Origin: Cupriavidus sp. 2SB
GTDB taxonomy: Bacteria > Pseudomonadota > Gammaproteobacteria > Burkholderiales > Burkholderiaceae
Length of the DNA stretch: 39,141 bases
Direction of reading: 5' to 3'
Assembly: GCF_005503625.1 (NCBI RefSeq)
Contig: NZ_SCMX01000065.1
Span: forward strand, 1 to 39,141
Position 1 is the first letter of the stretch, and the number at the start of each line of letters is the position of its first letter. The position numbers and the translations under genes were made by a program. Shown here one piece after another: positions 1 to 8,464 of this stretch. The notes below the pieces were generated by a model, which saw only the letters and a program-made list of their open reading frames with translations, did no database searches and was not told the DNA's origin.

Positions 1-444
1 CTCGCCAATCGACCCCGACGACCAACCGGCCAGCCAGTATCTGGCGACGGCACGGCTTGCGCCGACGAACAGGAGAAACAGGATGGGCTGGATCAACCCG
101 AGGCTGCGCGGCACGCCTTCCCAGGTGAAAAGCACCAGTACAAGGAAGAACGTGACGCCGTAGAAGCCCACCGCCTTTGCGGTCGTGGCCAGCGCGGCCA
201 TTCCCGTATAGCGGAAGATCGCCCGATACAGGCCGAACCGCACAAAAAACGGAAATGCCAGGAGCGGGGCAATCAGATAGACGTATGGCTGCTGCAATAC
301 CGGCATGCCCACCTGCTCGGTGCGCAGGTAGAACGCACACCAGACCGAGGCGAGTGACAAGACCAGGTCCAGCGCCACCACCACCAGCCGCTTGGCAGGG
401 CGCGGCAGTGCCAGCAGTGGCGTGGCGATCCGACTCAGCGACAT
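1..444 (-). CDS. PglF/WbpM/CapD-like membrane NDP-sugar 4,6-dehydratase, N-terminal part (cut by window edge)
   Basis: An open leftward frame starts at ATG 442-444 and runs off the left edge after 148 codons. Only the membrane half is visible. It shows four hydrophobic stretches, at about residues 20-40, 53-70, 90-107 and 116-134. The cue FYLRTEQVG after the first segment and FGLYRAIFRY after the second are typical of the N-terminal membrane domain of WbpM/PglF/CapD proteins. Those enzymes convert UDP-GlcNAc to UDP-2-acetamido-2,6-dideoxy-4-keto-hexose at the inner face of the membrane. The catalytic short-chain dehydrogenase domain would lie beyond the edge, so activity cannot be judged. The start overlaps the end of the aminotransferase gene by 10 bases. 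Together with the aminotransferase, acetyltransferase and PglC-like genes upstream it would complete a UDP-bacillosamine type pathway. It is the last visible gene of the O-antigen operon. Confidence 0.82.
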   Translation of the reverse strand, partial: MSLSRIATPLLALPRPAKRLVVVALDLVLSLASVWCAFYLRTEQVGMPVLQQPYVYLIAPLLAFPFFVRFGLYRAIFRYTGMAALATTAKAVGFYGVTFFLVLVLFTWEGVPRSLGLIQPILFLLFVGASRAVARYWLAGWSSGSIGE

Positions 445-1610
445 GCTTGCCCCAACACCTCTGTCAGCACCGAGCACGTTTTGCCGATCTCGCTTTCCTT
501 CAGCGTCGGATGAACCAGGAACATCAGGCTCGTCTCGCCAAGTTCGCGTGCGACGGGCAGCCGCGTTTCAGGACGCCATCCCGTACCGTCAAATGCCTTT
601 TCGAGATACACCTCGGAGCATGAGCCTTGATAGCAGGGAACGCCTGCGGCGACCATGGTCTCGACGATGCGGTCCCGGGTCCAGCCCTCGGCGAGCATGT
701 CGGGGCGAACATAGACGTAGCACTTGTACTGCGCGTGAACACTGCCGTCGGGCACTGCAGGCACCCGGACAAGCGGCGATTGGGCTGCGGCCTTCCAGAT
801 GCGCTCGGCATTGGCTGTCCGGCGGGCGGTCCAGTCGGCCATGCGGCGCAACTGGATACGTCCCACTACGGCCTGCATTTCAAGCATGCGCCAGTTCGTG
901 CCGAATCCCTCATGCAGCCAACGGAAGCCCGGCGGATGCTGACGTTCGTACACGGCCTCGTAGCTTTTGCCGTGGTCCTTGAACGCCCACATGTCACGCC
1001 ACACGCGTTCGTCGTTGGTGGTGACCATGCCGCCCTCTCCGCCGGTCGTCATGATCTTGTCCTGGCAGAAGCTCCACGCCCCCACGTGACCGATGCTACC
1101 GACCTTGCGGCCGCGATAGGACGCGCCGTGAGCCTGCGCACAATCCTCGATCACCTTCAGTCCATGTGTCTCGGCAAGTTCCATGATCGGGTCCATGTCG
1201 CACGGCCAACCGGCCAGATGCACACAGATGATGGCCTTGGTACGCGGAGTCAGCACACGGGCGATGGTTTCGGCGGAAAGGTTGCCGCTTGCAGCCTCCA
1301 CGTCCGCAAACACGGGAATGGCGCCCGCGTTGACGACGCAGGACGTGCTGGCAATGAACGTTCTTGGCGTCACCACAACTTCGTCACCCGGGCCGATGCC
1401 GAGTCCCTTGAGCGCCAGGTCCAGGGCCAGCGTGCCGTTGGACAATGCAATGGCGTGGCGCGTACCGGTCCACTTGGCAAACTCCTGCTCGAACTCACGG
1501 CATTCCGTGCCGGTCCAGTAGTTCACCTTGTTCGACAACAATACCTGGCGAACGGCATCGGCCTCTTCCGAGGTAAAACTCGGCCATTGGGAAAAAGGGG
1601 TGTTTAGCAT
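435..1610 (-). CDS. DegT/DnrJ/EryC1/StrS-family PLP sugar aminotransferase (PglE-like)
   Basis: This is a 391-residue fold-type I PLP aminotransferase of the sugar aminotransferase family. Such enzymes transfer an amino group, usually from glutamate, to a 4-keto (or 3-keto) nucleotide sugar. Visible marks are the phosphate-binding SNGTLALDLAL near residues 57-67, EDCAQAHGA near 155-163 with the PLP-contacting Asp156, and the Schiff-base lysine K185 within SFCQDKIMTTGGEGG. The length is normal. I chose ATG 1608-1610 over the TTG six codons upstream (frame to 1628), because MLNTPFSQWP matches the usual family start; neither has a strong ribosome site. It lies between the PglD-like acetyltransferase and the PglF/WbpM-like dehydratase. 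Its likely substrate is therefore the 4-keto sugar, giving UDP-4-amino-4,6-dideoxy-GlcNAc. A role on another keto sugar of the cluster is possible. Confidence 0.9.
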   Translation of the reverse strand: MLNTPFSQWPSFTSEEADAVRQVLLSNKVNYWTGTECREFEQEFAKWTGTRHAIALSNGTLALDLALKGLGIGPGDEVVVTPRTFIASTSCVVNAGAIPVFADVEAASGNLSAETIARVLTPRTKAIICVHLAGWPCDMDPIMELAETHGLKVIEDCAQAHGASYRGRKVGSIGHVGAWSFCQDKIMTTGGEGGMVTTNDERVWRDMWAFKDHGKSYEAVYERQHPPGFRWLHEGFGTNWRMLEMQAVVGRIQLRRMADWTARRTANAERIWKAAAQSPLVRVPAVPDGSVHAQYKCYVYVRPDMLAEGWTRDRIVETMVAAGVPCYQGSCSEVYLEKAFDGTGWRPETRLPVARELGETSLMFLVHPTLKESEIGKTCSVLTEVLGQACR

Positions 1611-1657
1611 AAGTGTGCGAAGAATCAATCGTTAGTATCGTCGTCAAGACCTGGCGC

Positions 1658-2284
1658 TCACGCTCGCGTGAGCGGTTCCGCCGGGCAGCCTGTTACGGTC
1701 ACCCCGTTTTCCACCGCGCGGACCACCACCGCTCCGGCACCAACCATGACGTTGTCCCCAATCTGAATACCTTGCCGTACTGCGGCACCCACGCCAACCC
1801 AACTACAGTCTCCGACCGTCACGTTGCCCGACAGGTGGGCGCCCGGACTGATATGGACCCCATGGCCGAGGGTGCAGTCGTGATCGACGGTTGCACCGGT
1901 GTTCACGATGCCGGCTGGCCCTATCACAGCGTCGGCATTGACCACGGCATTGGCCATGACGACCGTGCCACAACCCAGACTTGCAAACGGACTCACATAC
2001 GCGCGCGGATGCACCACCGTGGCGAGCCGGGCACCAGCATTTTCGAGCAAGCCCTGCAACTTCCAGCGCGCTTCGCAATTCCCCACGGCAACGATGACGC
2101 CATCGAATTCGTCCAGTCTTGCCAGCAGTGCCGCGCTGTCTCCGACCACGGGCCAGCGACCGTTGCTGGTGCGGGACGGCCAGGCATCATCGAAGAAGAA
2201 GACTTCCTGCCAGCCAGCCGCAAGCGCCGCATCCGCAACGACCTTGCCGTGGCCACTTGCGCCAAGCAGCGCCAATGACTTCAT
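1658..2284 (-). CDS. PglD/NeuD-type sugar N- (or O-) acetyltransferase, left-handed beta-helix
   Basis: This 208-residue protein has the two-part build of the NeuD/PglD family. First comes a small nucleotide-sugar binding domain (LLGASGHGKVVADAA, residues 6-20, and VIVAVGNCEARWKL near 63-76). Then come hexapeptide repeats forming a beta-helix (about residues 90-205). VDHDCTLGHGVHISP (134-147) holds His135, at the position of the catalytic base of PglD. The expected reaction is acetyl-CoA-dependent N-acetylation of UDP-4-amino-4,6-dideoxy-GlcNAc to UDP-N,N'-diacetylbacillosamine. That assignment rests on its neighbours, the PglC-like transferase upstream and the aminotransferase downstream. 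Its ATG overlaps the stop codon of the PglC-like gene as ATGA (2281-2284), so the two are probably translationally coupled. O-acetylation of another sugar cannot be excluded from sequence. Confidence 0.9.
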   Translation of the reverse strand: MKSLALLGASGHGKVVADAALAAGWQEVFFFDDAWPSRTSNGRWPVVGDSAALLARLDEFDGVIVAVGNCEARWKLQGLLENAGARLATVVHPRAYVSPFASLGCGTVVMANAVVNADAVIGPAGIVNTGATVDHDCTLGHGVHISPGAHLSGNVTVGDCSWVGVGAAVRQGIQIGDNVMVGAGAVVVRAVENGVTVTGCPAEPLTRA

Positions 2285-2874
2285 GGCTTGTTGCCCGTGA
2301 ACTTCGACATCGTTGCCTCGCCTGCGGCACTGATGCCTTCACGCACCAGCACCTTGCGCACCGTTAGCCAGAGAATCCGAATGTCCAGCCACAGCGAGCG
2401 ATTGTTCACGTACCAGACATCAAGCGCGAATTTCTCGTCCCAGCTCAGCGCATTGCGGCCATTCACCTGGGCCCATCCAGTCACTCCGGGGCGCACATCG
2501 TGGCGGCGCGCCTGCTCCGGCGAGTACAGCGGCAGGTACTCCATCAACAACGGACGCGGACCCACAAGGCTCATCTCGCCCTTGATCACATTCCAGAGCT
2601 CAGGAAGCTCGTCTAGGCTGGAGCCGCGCAGGAACCGGCCGAACGTCGGCAGGCGATCCGCATCCGGCAGCAGGTTGCCGGCGGCATCCCGCGCATCGGT
2701 CATGCTGCGAAACTTGACCATCTCGAACGGCTGGCCATGCAGTCCCGGCCTGACCTGGCGGAAAAACACGGGACTGCCCAGCTTGCGGCGCACCATCCAG
2801 ATCAGGACCAGGATGGGAACGGCGAGCAACGCCAATGCAAAACTGGCCAGCACGAGGTCAAAGAGGCGCTTCAT
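2281..2874 (-). CDS. PglC-like monotopic phosphoglycosyl transferase (initiating sugar-phosphate transferase)
   Basis: This 197-residue bacterial sugar transferase begins repeat-unit synthesis by moving a sugar-1-phosphate from its UDP carrier to undecaprenyl phosphate at the cytoplasmic face. It is the short PglC type: one N-terminal re-entrant hydrophobic helix (about residues 8-28) directly followed by the catalytic domain, without the extra membrane helices of WbaP or WcaJ. KFRSM (54-58), the catalytic Asp-Glu pair in SLDELPELWN (D88, E89), GPRPLL (105-110) and PGVTGWAQVNGR (129-140) are all present. I chose ATG 2872-2874 (MKRLFDLVLAS). A GTG 12 codons upstream at 2908-2910 is the alternative, but the added residues are not family-like. 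The adjoining PglD-, PglE- and PglF-like genes point to a diacetamido-trideoxyhexose as the sugar transferred. Confidence 0.92.
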   Translation of the reverse strand: MKRLFDLVLASFALALLAVPILVLIWMVRRKLGSPVFFRQVRPGLHGQPFEMVKFRSMTDARDAAGNLLPDADRLPTFGRFLRGSSLDELPELWNVIKGEMSLVGPRPLLMEYLPLYSPEQARRHDVRPGVTGWAQVNGRNALSWDEKFALDVWYVNNRSLWLDIRILWLTVRKVLVREGISAAGEATMSKFTGNKP

Positions 2875-2962
2875 TTGTAGAAATTCTGATTCTTTTGTGG
2901 CTACTGGCACTGGAGGCGACCTTGCAGGCCGCTCTCCATCACCGGGGTCAGGCAGGATGGCG

Positions 2963-4183
2963 TTACATCAGCACGCCACAGAAATCGAGCGCATTCGCCC
3001 GGGCCAGGGCTGCACGTACCTCTTCATCGGCGAACTGGCGATGCTTGACCAGTACCACCAGCACATCGGCCTGGGCCATGGCATCCTCCAGCGACATCAG
3101 CGGGAATGCATCGTGCGACTCGATATTCGGCTCGACCGCCACGACATCATAACCTTGCGACTGAAGCGCGGTGGCGATATGGACTGCGGGCGATTCACGC
3201 AGGTCGTCGATGTCCGGCTTGAATGCCAGCCCCAGGCAGGCAACCTTCGGCTTGCGAGCCACACGCGCCGAGGCATCGGCTACGGCCACCTTGATCTGCT
3301 GGATCGCCCACTCGGTCTTGTAGTTATTGACCTCACGCGCGGAGCGGATCAGCCGGGCGTTTTCGGGGTCGCGCGACACAATGAACCAGGGATCGACAGC
3401 GATGCAATGGCCGCCAACACCAGCGCCCGGCTGCAGGATGTTGACGCGCGGATGACGATTGGCCAGCTGGATCAGGTTCCAGACATTGATGCCGTCCTTC
3501 GCGCAGATCATCGACAGCTCGTTGGCGAATGCGATATTCACGTCCCGGAAACTGTTTTCGGTCAACTTGCACATTTCGGCGGTCTTGGCGTCGGTCTCAA
3601 GAACCGCACCACGCACAAAGCTCCGGTAGAAGGCCGTCACAGCGTGTGTGTCCTCGGGCTTCAGACCGCCAACCACACGATCGTTCTCGACGAGCTCGGT
3701 CATGATCTTGCCGGGCAGCACGCGCTCGGGGCAATAAGCCATATGCACGTTCGCCACGTCGACGCCGGCCGCGGCAAGCTCATCCGCCATGCGCTGGGTC
3801 GTACCGACCGGCGAGGTCGATTCCAGAATCACCATATCGCCAGCCTTGACGAGGCCGGCAATGCTCCGCGTTGCCGCGAGCACGTAATCGATGTTCGGCT
3901 GCGGAATGCCTTCGCCTTCGTGGAACGGCGTGGGTACGCAGATCATGTACACATCGGCAGCGCGCGGCGTGGTGAATGCCTGCAGGCGGCCCGCCGTGAC
4001 GGCCGAGCGCACGAACGCATCCAGGTCCGGTTCGACGATATGCACGCGCCCCTGGTTGATCGTCTCCACGGCATGGACGTTCAGATCCACACCCACCACC
4101 TGGAATCCGTTGCTGGCCAGCAGTGCTGCAGTCGGCAGCCCGATATAGCCAAGGCCAACCACACACACAGTCTTCTTCGTCAT
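2963..4183 (-). CDS. wecC: UDP-N-acetyl-D-mannosamine dehydrogenase
   Basis: This 406-residue NAD-dependent UDP-sugar 6-dehydrogenase belongs to the UDP-Glc/GDP-Man dehydrogenase family. It oxidises UDP-ManNAc twice to UDP-ManNAcA in the cytoplasm. The N-terminal Rossmann fold shows VVGLGYIGLPTA (8-19). The central domain has ESTSPVGTT (121-129), CKLTENSFRDVNIAF (205-219), and GAGVGGHCIAVDPWF with the catalytic Cys260. The C-terminal UDP-binding domain has LAFKPDIDDLRESP. I chose ATG 4181-4183 over an earlier in-frame start at 4219. It has GAGGA about 8 bases upstream and overlaps the wecB stop as ATGA. The wecB gene directly before it supplies the substrate, which supports ManNAc rather than GlcNAc specificity. 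UDP-ManNAcA is presumably the uronic acid of the repeat unit. Confidence 0.93.
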   Translation of the reverse strand: MTKKTVCVVGLGYIGLPTAALLASNGFQVVGVDLNVHAVETINQGRVHIVEPDLDAFVRSAVTAGRLQAFTTPRAADVYMICVPTPFHEGEGIPQPNIDYVLAATRSIAGLVKAGDMVILESTSPVGTTQRMADELAAAGVDVANVHMAYCPERVLPGKIMTELVENDRVVGGLKPEDTHAVTAFYRSFVRGAVLETDAKTAEMCKLTENSFRDVNIAFANELSMICAKDGINVWNLIQLANRHPRVNILQPGAGVGGHCIAVDPWFIVSRDPENARLIRSAREVNNYKTEWAIQQIKVAVADASARVARKPKVACLGLAFKPDIDDLRESPAVHIATALQSQGYDVVAVEPNIESHDAFPLMSLEDAMAQADVLVVLVKHRQFADEEVRAALARANALDFCGVLM

Positions 4184-5334
4184 TGCAAGGTCCTCAATAC
4201 GTTGATGATCTTCTCGCACGCCTGCCCATCGCCGTACGGATTATGCGCACGCGCCATGGCCTTGTACTCGTCCTCGTTATCCAGCAGTACCGTCACGTTT
4301 GCGATGATCGCATCCCGATTTGCACCCACCAGGCGCACGGTGCCGGCCTCCACAGCCTCGGGGCGCTCCGTCACGTCGCGCATCACCAGCACCGGCTTGC
4401 CAAGGCTGGGCGCTTCCTCCTGAATGCCACCGCTGTCGGTCAGCACGATATGCGCGTGCTTGAGCAGGTACACGAAGGGCTCGTAGTCCAGCGGCTCGAT
4501 CAGATGCACATTGGTCAGGCCGGCCAGAATGGTATTCACGGGCTTCTGAACGTTGGGGTTCAGATGCACCGGATACACGATATGGACATCCGGATATCGC
4601 TCGGCCAGTGATTTCAGCGCATCGCAGATCTGCAGGAATCCGTCGCCAAAATTCTCGCGGCGATGGCCGGTGACAAGCACGAATCGCTCGTCGCGCCAGG
4701 CAAAGGGCAGTTGGGCGTCGAGCTGGGCCGTCAGGCCTTCGCGCCGTTCCGGAGACTGTTCGATCCGGTCGAGCACCCAGAACAGCGCATCGATGACGGT
4801 ATTGCCCGTCACGGCAATCGATGCGGGGTCCACACGCTCGGCCAGCAGGTTCTCGCGGCTGTACGCCGTGGGCGCAAAATGCCACTTCGTCACACGGCTC
4901 ACCACTTGGCGATTGAACTCCTCGGGGAACGGTGCGTAGACATCGTGCGTACGGAGCCCGGCCTCCACATGGCCGACTGGAACACCCGCATAGAACGCCG
5001 CCATCGCTGATGCCAGCGTCGTGGTGGTGTCGCCATGCACCAGCAGGACATCTGGCTTGTGCTCGCGCAGCACGTCGCGCATGCCCAGCAGGACCGCCGA
5101 CGTCACGTCATACAGGTCCTGTCCCGACCGCATCACGTTCAGGTCGATGTCGGGCTTGATGTCGAACACGCGCAGCACCTGGTCGAGCATCTGGCGATGC
5201 TGGGCAGTCACACAAAAATGCGTCTCGAACTCTTCAGGCAGGGCCTGCAGCGCGTGGTACAGCGGGGCCATCTTGATGGCCTCCGGACGTGTACCGAAAA
5301 CGAGCATCACCCTGGTCTTGCGATTTCCTCTCAC
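4180..5334 (-). CDS. wecB: UDP-N-acetylglucosamine 2-epimerase (non-hydrolysing)
   Basis: This enzyme of about 384 residues interconverts UDP-GlcNAc and UDP-ManNAc, feeding WecC. The GT-B-like fold is marked by FGTRPEAIKMAPL (13-25), HGDTTTT (100-106), HVEAGLRT (122-129, with conserved Glu124), TGHRREN in the middle, and DSGGIQEEAPSLGKPVL with DVTERPEA near the C-terminus. All belong to the non-hydrolysing epimerase family. I prefer GTG 5332-5334 as the start, because GAAGGGGA lies just upstream and it leaves a 13-base gap to the glycosyltransferase gene. A GTG at 5359-5361 would add nine residues and overlap that gene. The stop overlaps the wecC start (ATGA), suggesting coupled translation of the two ManNAcA enzymes. 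Confidence 0.93.
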   Translation of the reverse strand: MRGNRKTRVMLVFGTRPEAIKMAPLYHALQALPEEFETHFCVTAQHRQMLDQVLRVFDIKPDIDLNVMRSGQDLYDVTSAVLLGMRDVLREHKPDVLLVHGDTTTTLASAMAAFYAGVPVGHVEAGLRTHDVYAPFPEEFNRQVVSRVTKWHFAPTAYSRENLLAERVDPASIAVTGNTVIDALFWVLDRIEQSPERREGLTAQLDAQLPFAWRDERFVLVTGHRRENFGDGFLQICDALKSLAERYPDVHIVYPVHLNPNVQKPVNTILAGLTNVHLIEPLDYEPFVYLLKHAHIVLTDSGGIQEEAPSLGKPVLVMRDVTERPEAVEAGTVRLVGANRDAIIANVTVLLDNEDEYKAMARAHNPYGDGQACEKIINVLRTLQ

Positions 5335-5347
5335 GTTTTCCCCTTCG

Positions 5348-6601
5348 TTATGTGAGATCACAGCGTCGCGCCATCACGCTGCCGTGCGGTGCCGCACTTT
5401 CCAGTGTTTGCAGCCACTGACCCGCCAGCAACGTCCGATCGAAATCGCTCTCGGCCAGTGCGCGCGCACGCTTACCCATGTTCTTCAAGGCGTCACGATC
5501 ATTCGCGGCCTGCTCCAGCGCATCGGCAAAGGCAGCCGGATCTGCTGGCGGCACAGCGAAGCCGCACGCGTTTTTCTCAATCATCTCGGCGAGCCAGCCC
5601 GGATAGTTGTTCAGGACCGGCAGGCCCGACGCGATATAGTCAAAAAACTTGTTCGGTGACGTCCCATAGTAGAAGGCCGGCACATTTGCCAGCACCTGCA
5701 GGCCGATGTCGGTCGCCGCCATCAGTTCCGCAAGCTTTCCTTTGTTCACCGGCGCATGAAACACGACGTTATCGAGTTGCTCGCGCGCAGCCCGCGCTTC
5801 CAGGGCCGGTTTTAGCCTGCCCTGCCCGATCAGCAGAATCTTGATATCGTTGCGGCCCCGCCGCTTGAGTTCCGCAGCGACATTGAGCACGGCATCGAGC
5901 CCGTTTGCCATGCCGTGCGTGCCGGCAAACACAGCCATGAGATCGTTGGGGCCCACCTGCTCCGGACGCCAGGGCTCGGCCGGAGCACCGAAGATGCCGA
6001 GGTCGCAGCCATTCGGCACCATGGCGATGCGATCGCGTGGCACACCACGATGTGCAATACCTTCGACAATTCCCGGAGACAGGCCGATCACCCGGTGCGC
6101 AGACCGGTAGCTGGCGAACTCCAGCACACCCATGGCCCACAGCACAACCGGATTCCGAATCACGCCCATCGCGCGCGGCAACTCGGGCCAGAGGTCACGC
6201 ACCTCGAAGACAAAGCGCTTGCGGCGCAGCCAGCGCGCCAGGATGCCCGGAATGCCGGCAGTGAGCGGCGTAGTCGTCGCAAACACCACGTCATAGGTTT
6301 CCGTGAACGCAATCCCGATGCTGCGCATCGCAAACTTCAGGAAGGTCATGGCACGCCGCACAAAGCCGTCGCTATTCGAATAGGCCAGATCGAGTTCGAT
6401 AACGTCGATGCCATCGACCACGCCGCGGCGCATTCCTCCGACAAACGGGGTATCCAGTCCGGTGTGGCCGCCGGAAAAGCTGCCACACACCATGGTGACG
6501 GCGTGTCCGCTCTCGACGAGACGGCGCGCCATCGCATAGGAGCGAATCCCGCCCGTGCCGCGCGGCGTCACGAAGTGCTGGTGGAAATACAGAACTTTCA
6601 T
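5348..6601 (-). CDS. GT4-family glycosyltransferase (WbuB-like)
   Basis: This 417-residue GT-B glycosyltransferase would add one sugar to the undecaprenyl-linked repeat unit at the cytoplasmic face. MKVLYFHQHF and GTGGIRSYAMARRL (15-28) form the N-terminal acceptor domain. VRDLWPE (134-140) is characteristic of WbuB-type O-antigen transferases. LIGQGRLKPAL and GTSPNKFFDYIASGLPV (313-329) belong to the C-terminal nucleotide-sugar domain, although the usual EX7E second glutamate is not evident there. I chose ATG 6599-6601, since it overlaps the stop of the heparinase-like gene as ATGA; the TTG at 6610 is less likely. It sits directly before wecB and wecC. A plausible role is therefore transfer of ManNAcA to the initiating sugar, but donor specificity cannot be read from the sequence. 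Confidence 0.88.
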   Translation of the reverse strand: MKVLYFHQHFVTPRGTGGIRSYAMARRLVESGHAVTMVCGSFSGGHTGLDTPFVGGMRRGVVDGIDVIELDLAYSNSDGFVRRAMTFLKFAMRSIGIAFTETYDVVFATTTPLTAGIPGILARWLRRKRFVFEVRDLWPELPRAMGVIRNPVVLWAMGVLEFASYRSAHRVIGLSPGIVEGIAHRGVPRDRIAMVPNGCDLGIFGAPAEPWRPEQVGPNDLMAVFAGTHGMANGLDAVLNVAAELKRRGRNDIKILLIGQGRLKPALEARAAREQLDNVVFHAPVNKGKLAELMAATDIGLQVLANVPAFYYGTSPNKFFDYIASGLPVLNNYPGWLAEMIEKNACGFAVPPADPAAFADALEQAANDRDALKNMGKRARALAESDFDRTLLAGQWLQTLESAAPHGSVMARRCDLT

Positions 6602-8454
6602 GTTGTCCAATAGTACCGGGACACCAATGTGCCGCCTCGATCAATCTCGAGTTCCAGCACAGGCGCCGGCGTCTTCTCCAAATAGTGCAGAGATTCCCAA
6701 CCTTCGACCAGCTCGCAACGCACCACGGGTACGTCAGCCGTCAGCGCCAGGCATTCACCCCGGTCGCCGCGCGCCACGAATCCCGCGTCGGTGGCGCTGG
6801 GTTCCAGCCGCCACTGGCCTGGGCGCAAACGCCACCGGAGGACGGCACGCTTCGCAAATCCGGTGACCTGGTCCCGCACTTCGAGCTGGGCTTCATCCAG
6901 GCACAAATGCCGGTTATGCCGGGCACCCAGCCGGTCGACATAGGAAGCCGCCATCGTGACCTTGGAGGTGTCGCCATGCAGCGGCTCCAGCGTTTCGGTC
7001 TTCAGCCAGTCGCCGAACAGAAAGCGCGAGAGGCGCGGCATCTGCTCACGTTCATCGAACTGCACCGTATTGTGACCGCGCACGCCGCCGAAATAATCCA
7101 GCCAGCGCGGCTCGGTGTTGTAACTAAACGTACCCGCGTCGCGCAAGTGGCTGGCACCGTCCAGCCAGAGATCCACGTGCAGGGCATCGGCCTGGCACGG
7201 ACGGAAGCGGAACCTCGGGTATCGCAACAATGCCATGGCGGGCCCCTGCCGCAACACAGCAAAGCCACCGTCGTCGGCCTGCAGGTTGCCAGGCTCGGCA
7301 GCGTTTTCGGTACGCGCTGGCACGCCGAGCCACTTGCTCATGGCTATCGCCCTCTCGCAGTCTGCATACACCGCCTTGCCGCCGAAAACCGCCATCGCCA
7401 GTTGCACGCTGGGCCGGAAATCACGATAGGGCGAGTCGCTCAGCGGTAGCAGTCGCGCGCCATCGTTCGCACCAACATTTGGCACGTCGCCGGTTTTCGG
7501 GTCCGTCATGGCGTGCAGCCACGCCGTGGCCGCGCGCGCTCGCGCATACCAGGTATCGCTGAATGCCGGTGCCTTCACGAGCCGCCGCCATGTCTCCGCC
7601 CAGCTGAATGTATCCAGCATCAGCCGGTGGTAGTTGGCCGAGTACTGGCTGAACGTTCCCTGCTCGCCGATCAATCTGGCGGCGCGGTTCTCCAGCATCC
7701 TGCGGCCTACAGTTGCCCAGCCTTGCGCGCGCGCCACACCGTACTGAGCAAGCAGGGTGCCGCCGATAAACAACGCTGCGGCCTCGGACGTGCCATGGTT
7801 GTTATCCTGCGCCATCGCATACGACACGGTTGGCGCGATACGCTGCAGATGCAGTTCGATCAATGCGCGCAGCCCTGGCAACATCGCCGTCACCTGACCC
7901 AGCATCATGGCTGCGGCAATCAGGTGCATCACACGAATCGACGCTTCCTGGCCGCACTTCCAGTTGGGCCCGATGTACGGAGCATTACGTTTGCTCCAGT
8001 CAGCCAGCCAGCTGTTCAGGCGCGCGAGAGCCGCTGCATCACCCTGGCGCACGCGCTGTGCGAATGCCAGCACCCAATCCATCCGCGATGCCTCCCAGAT
8101 CGCCTTGATATCGCCCACCTGGGGATCGAAATCGGGGATCTGCCACCACGGCAACTCAGGGCGGGCTACGCGCGCTCCCGTGATGGGATTGGCGAACCAG
8201 TCCGGAGGCGTATCACTGACCGCCACCGACCAGCGGCCGAACCACTTCGCCTCGTGCACCCAGTTGGAAACCACTGGCGCATCGAGCGGCGGGAGGGACG
8301 ATGCCGCGAAGAACGGGGCGGCAGGGACGGCCGCATGCAGGCGTCGCACCTTGTTGACGCCAAGGCGGACACCCACGCGGTATCCCACCGCGCGACCGAT
8401 GTTCGGTAGCCCTAGCGCGATGGCGGTACGGGCCTTGATCCACTGCCGGTTCAT
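6598..8454 (-). CDS. heparinase II/III-like protein in the O-antigen operon, no visible signal peptide
   Basis: This 618-residue protein has an (alpha/alpha) toroid N-terminal half and a beta-sheet heparinase II/III-like C-terminal half. Characterised relatives cleave uronic-acid glycans by beta-elimination. Dermatan sulfate epimerase, a C5-epimerase, shares the fold. Family residues are present: DNNHGTSE (217-224), YSANYHR (271-277), ADALHVDLW with His426, GTFSYN (441-446) and RGHNT with His461. These match the Asn, Tyr and His used by this fold, so it is probably an active enzyme. The N-terminus lacks a clear hydrophobic signal peptide, which would place it in the cytoplasm rather than on finished polysaccharide. 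It starts 10 bases after the two-domain oxidoreductase gene and overlaps the GT4 gene, so the three are probably co-translated. The substrate is unknown; the ManNAcA-containing intermediate is my inference. Confidence 0.88.
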   Translation of the reverse strand: MNRQWIKARTAIALGLPNIGRAVGYRVGVRLGVNKVRRLHAAVPAAPFFAASSLPPLDAPVVSNWVHEAKWFGRWSVAVSDTPPDWFANPITGARVARPELPWWQIPDFDPQVGDIKAIWEASRMDWVLAFAQRVRQGDAAALARLNSWLADWSKRNAPYIGPNWKCGQEASIRVMHLIAAAMMLGQVTAMLPGLRALIELHLQRIAPTVSYAMAQDNNHGTSEAAALFIGGTLLAQYGVARAQGWATVGRRMLENRAARLIGEQGTFSQYSANYHRLMLDTFSWAETWRRLVKAPAFSDTWYARARAATAWLHAMTDPKTGDVPNVGANDGARLLPLSDSPYRDFRPSVQLAMAVFGGKAVYADCERAIAMSKWLGVPARTENAAEPGNLQADDGGFAVLRQGPAMALLRYPRFRFRPCQADALHVDLWLDGASHLRDAGTFSYNTEPRWLDYFGGVRGHNTVQFDEREQMPRLSRFLFGDWLKTETLEPLHGDTSKVTMAASYVDRLGARHNRHLCLDEAQLEVRDQVTGFAKRAVLRWRLRPGQWRLEPSATDAGFVARGDRGECLALTADVPVVRCELVEGWESLHYLEKTPAPVLELEIDRGGTLVSRYYWTT

Positions 8455-8464
8455 AACGCTCGTG

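Noticed and set aside
2288..4423. 711-codon open frame on the plus strand
   Set aside because: It is antisense to the PglC-like gene and wecC, shows no family motif, and is explained by the G+C-rich third-position bias of the real genes on the other strand.
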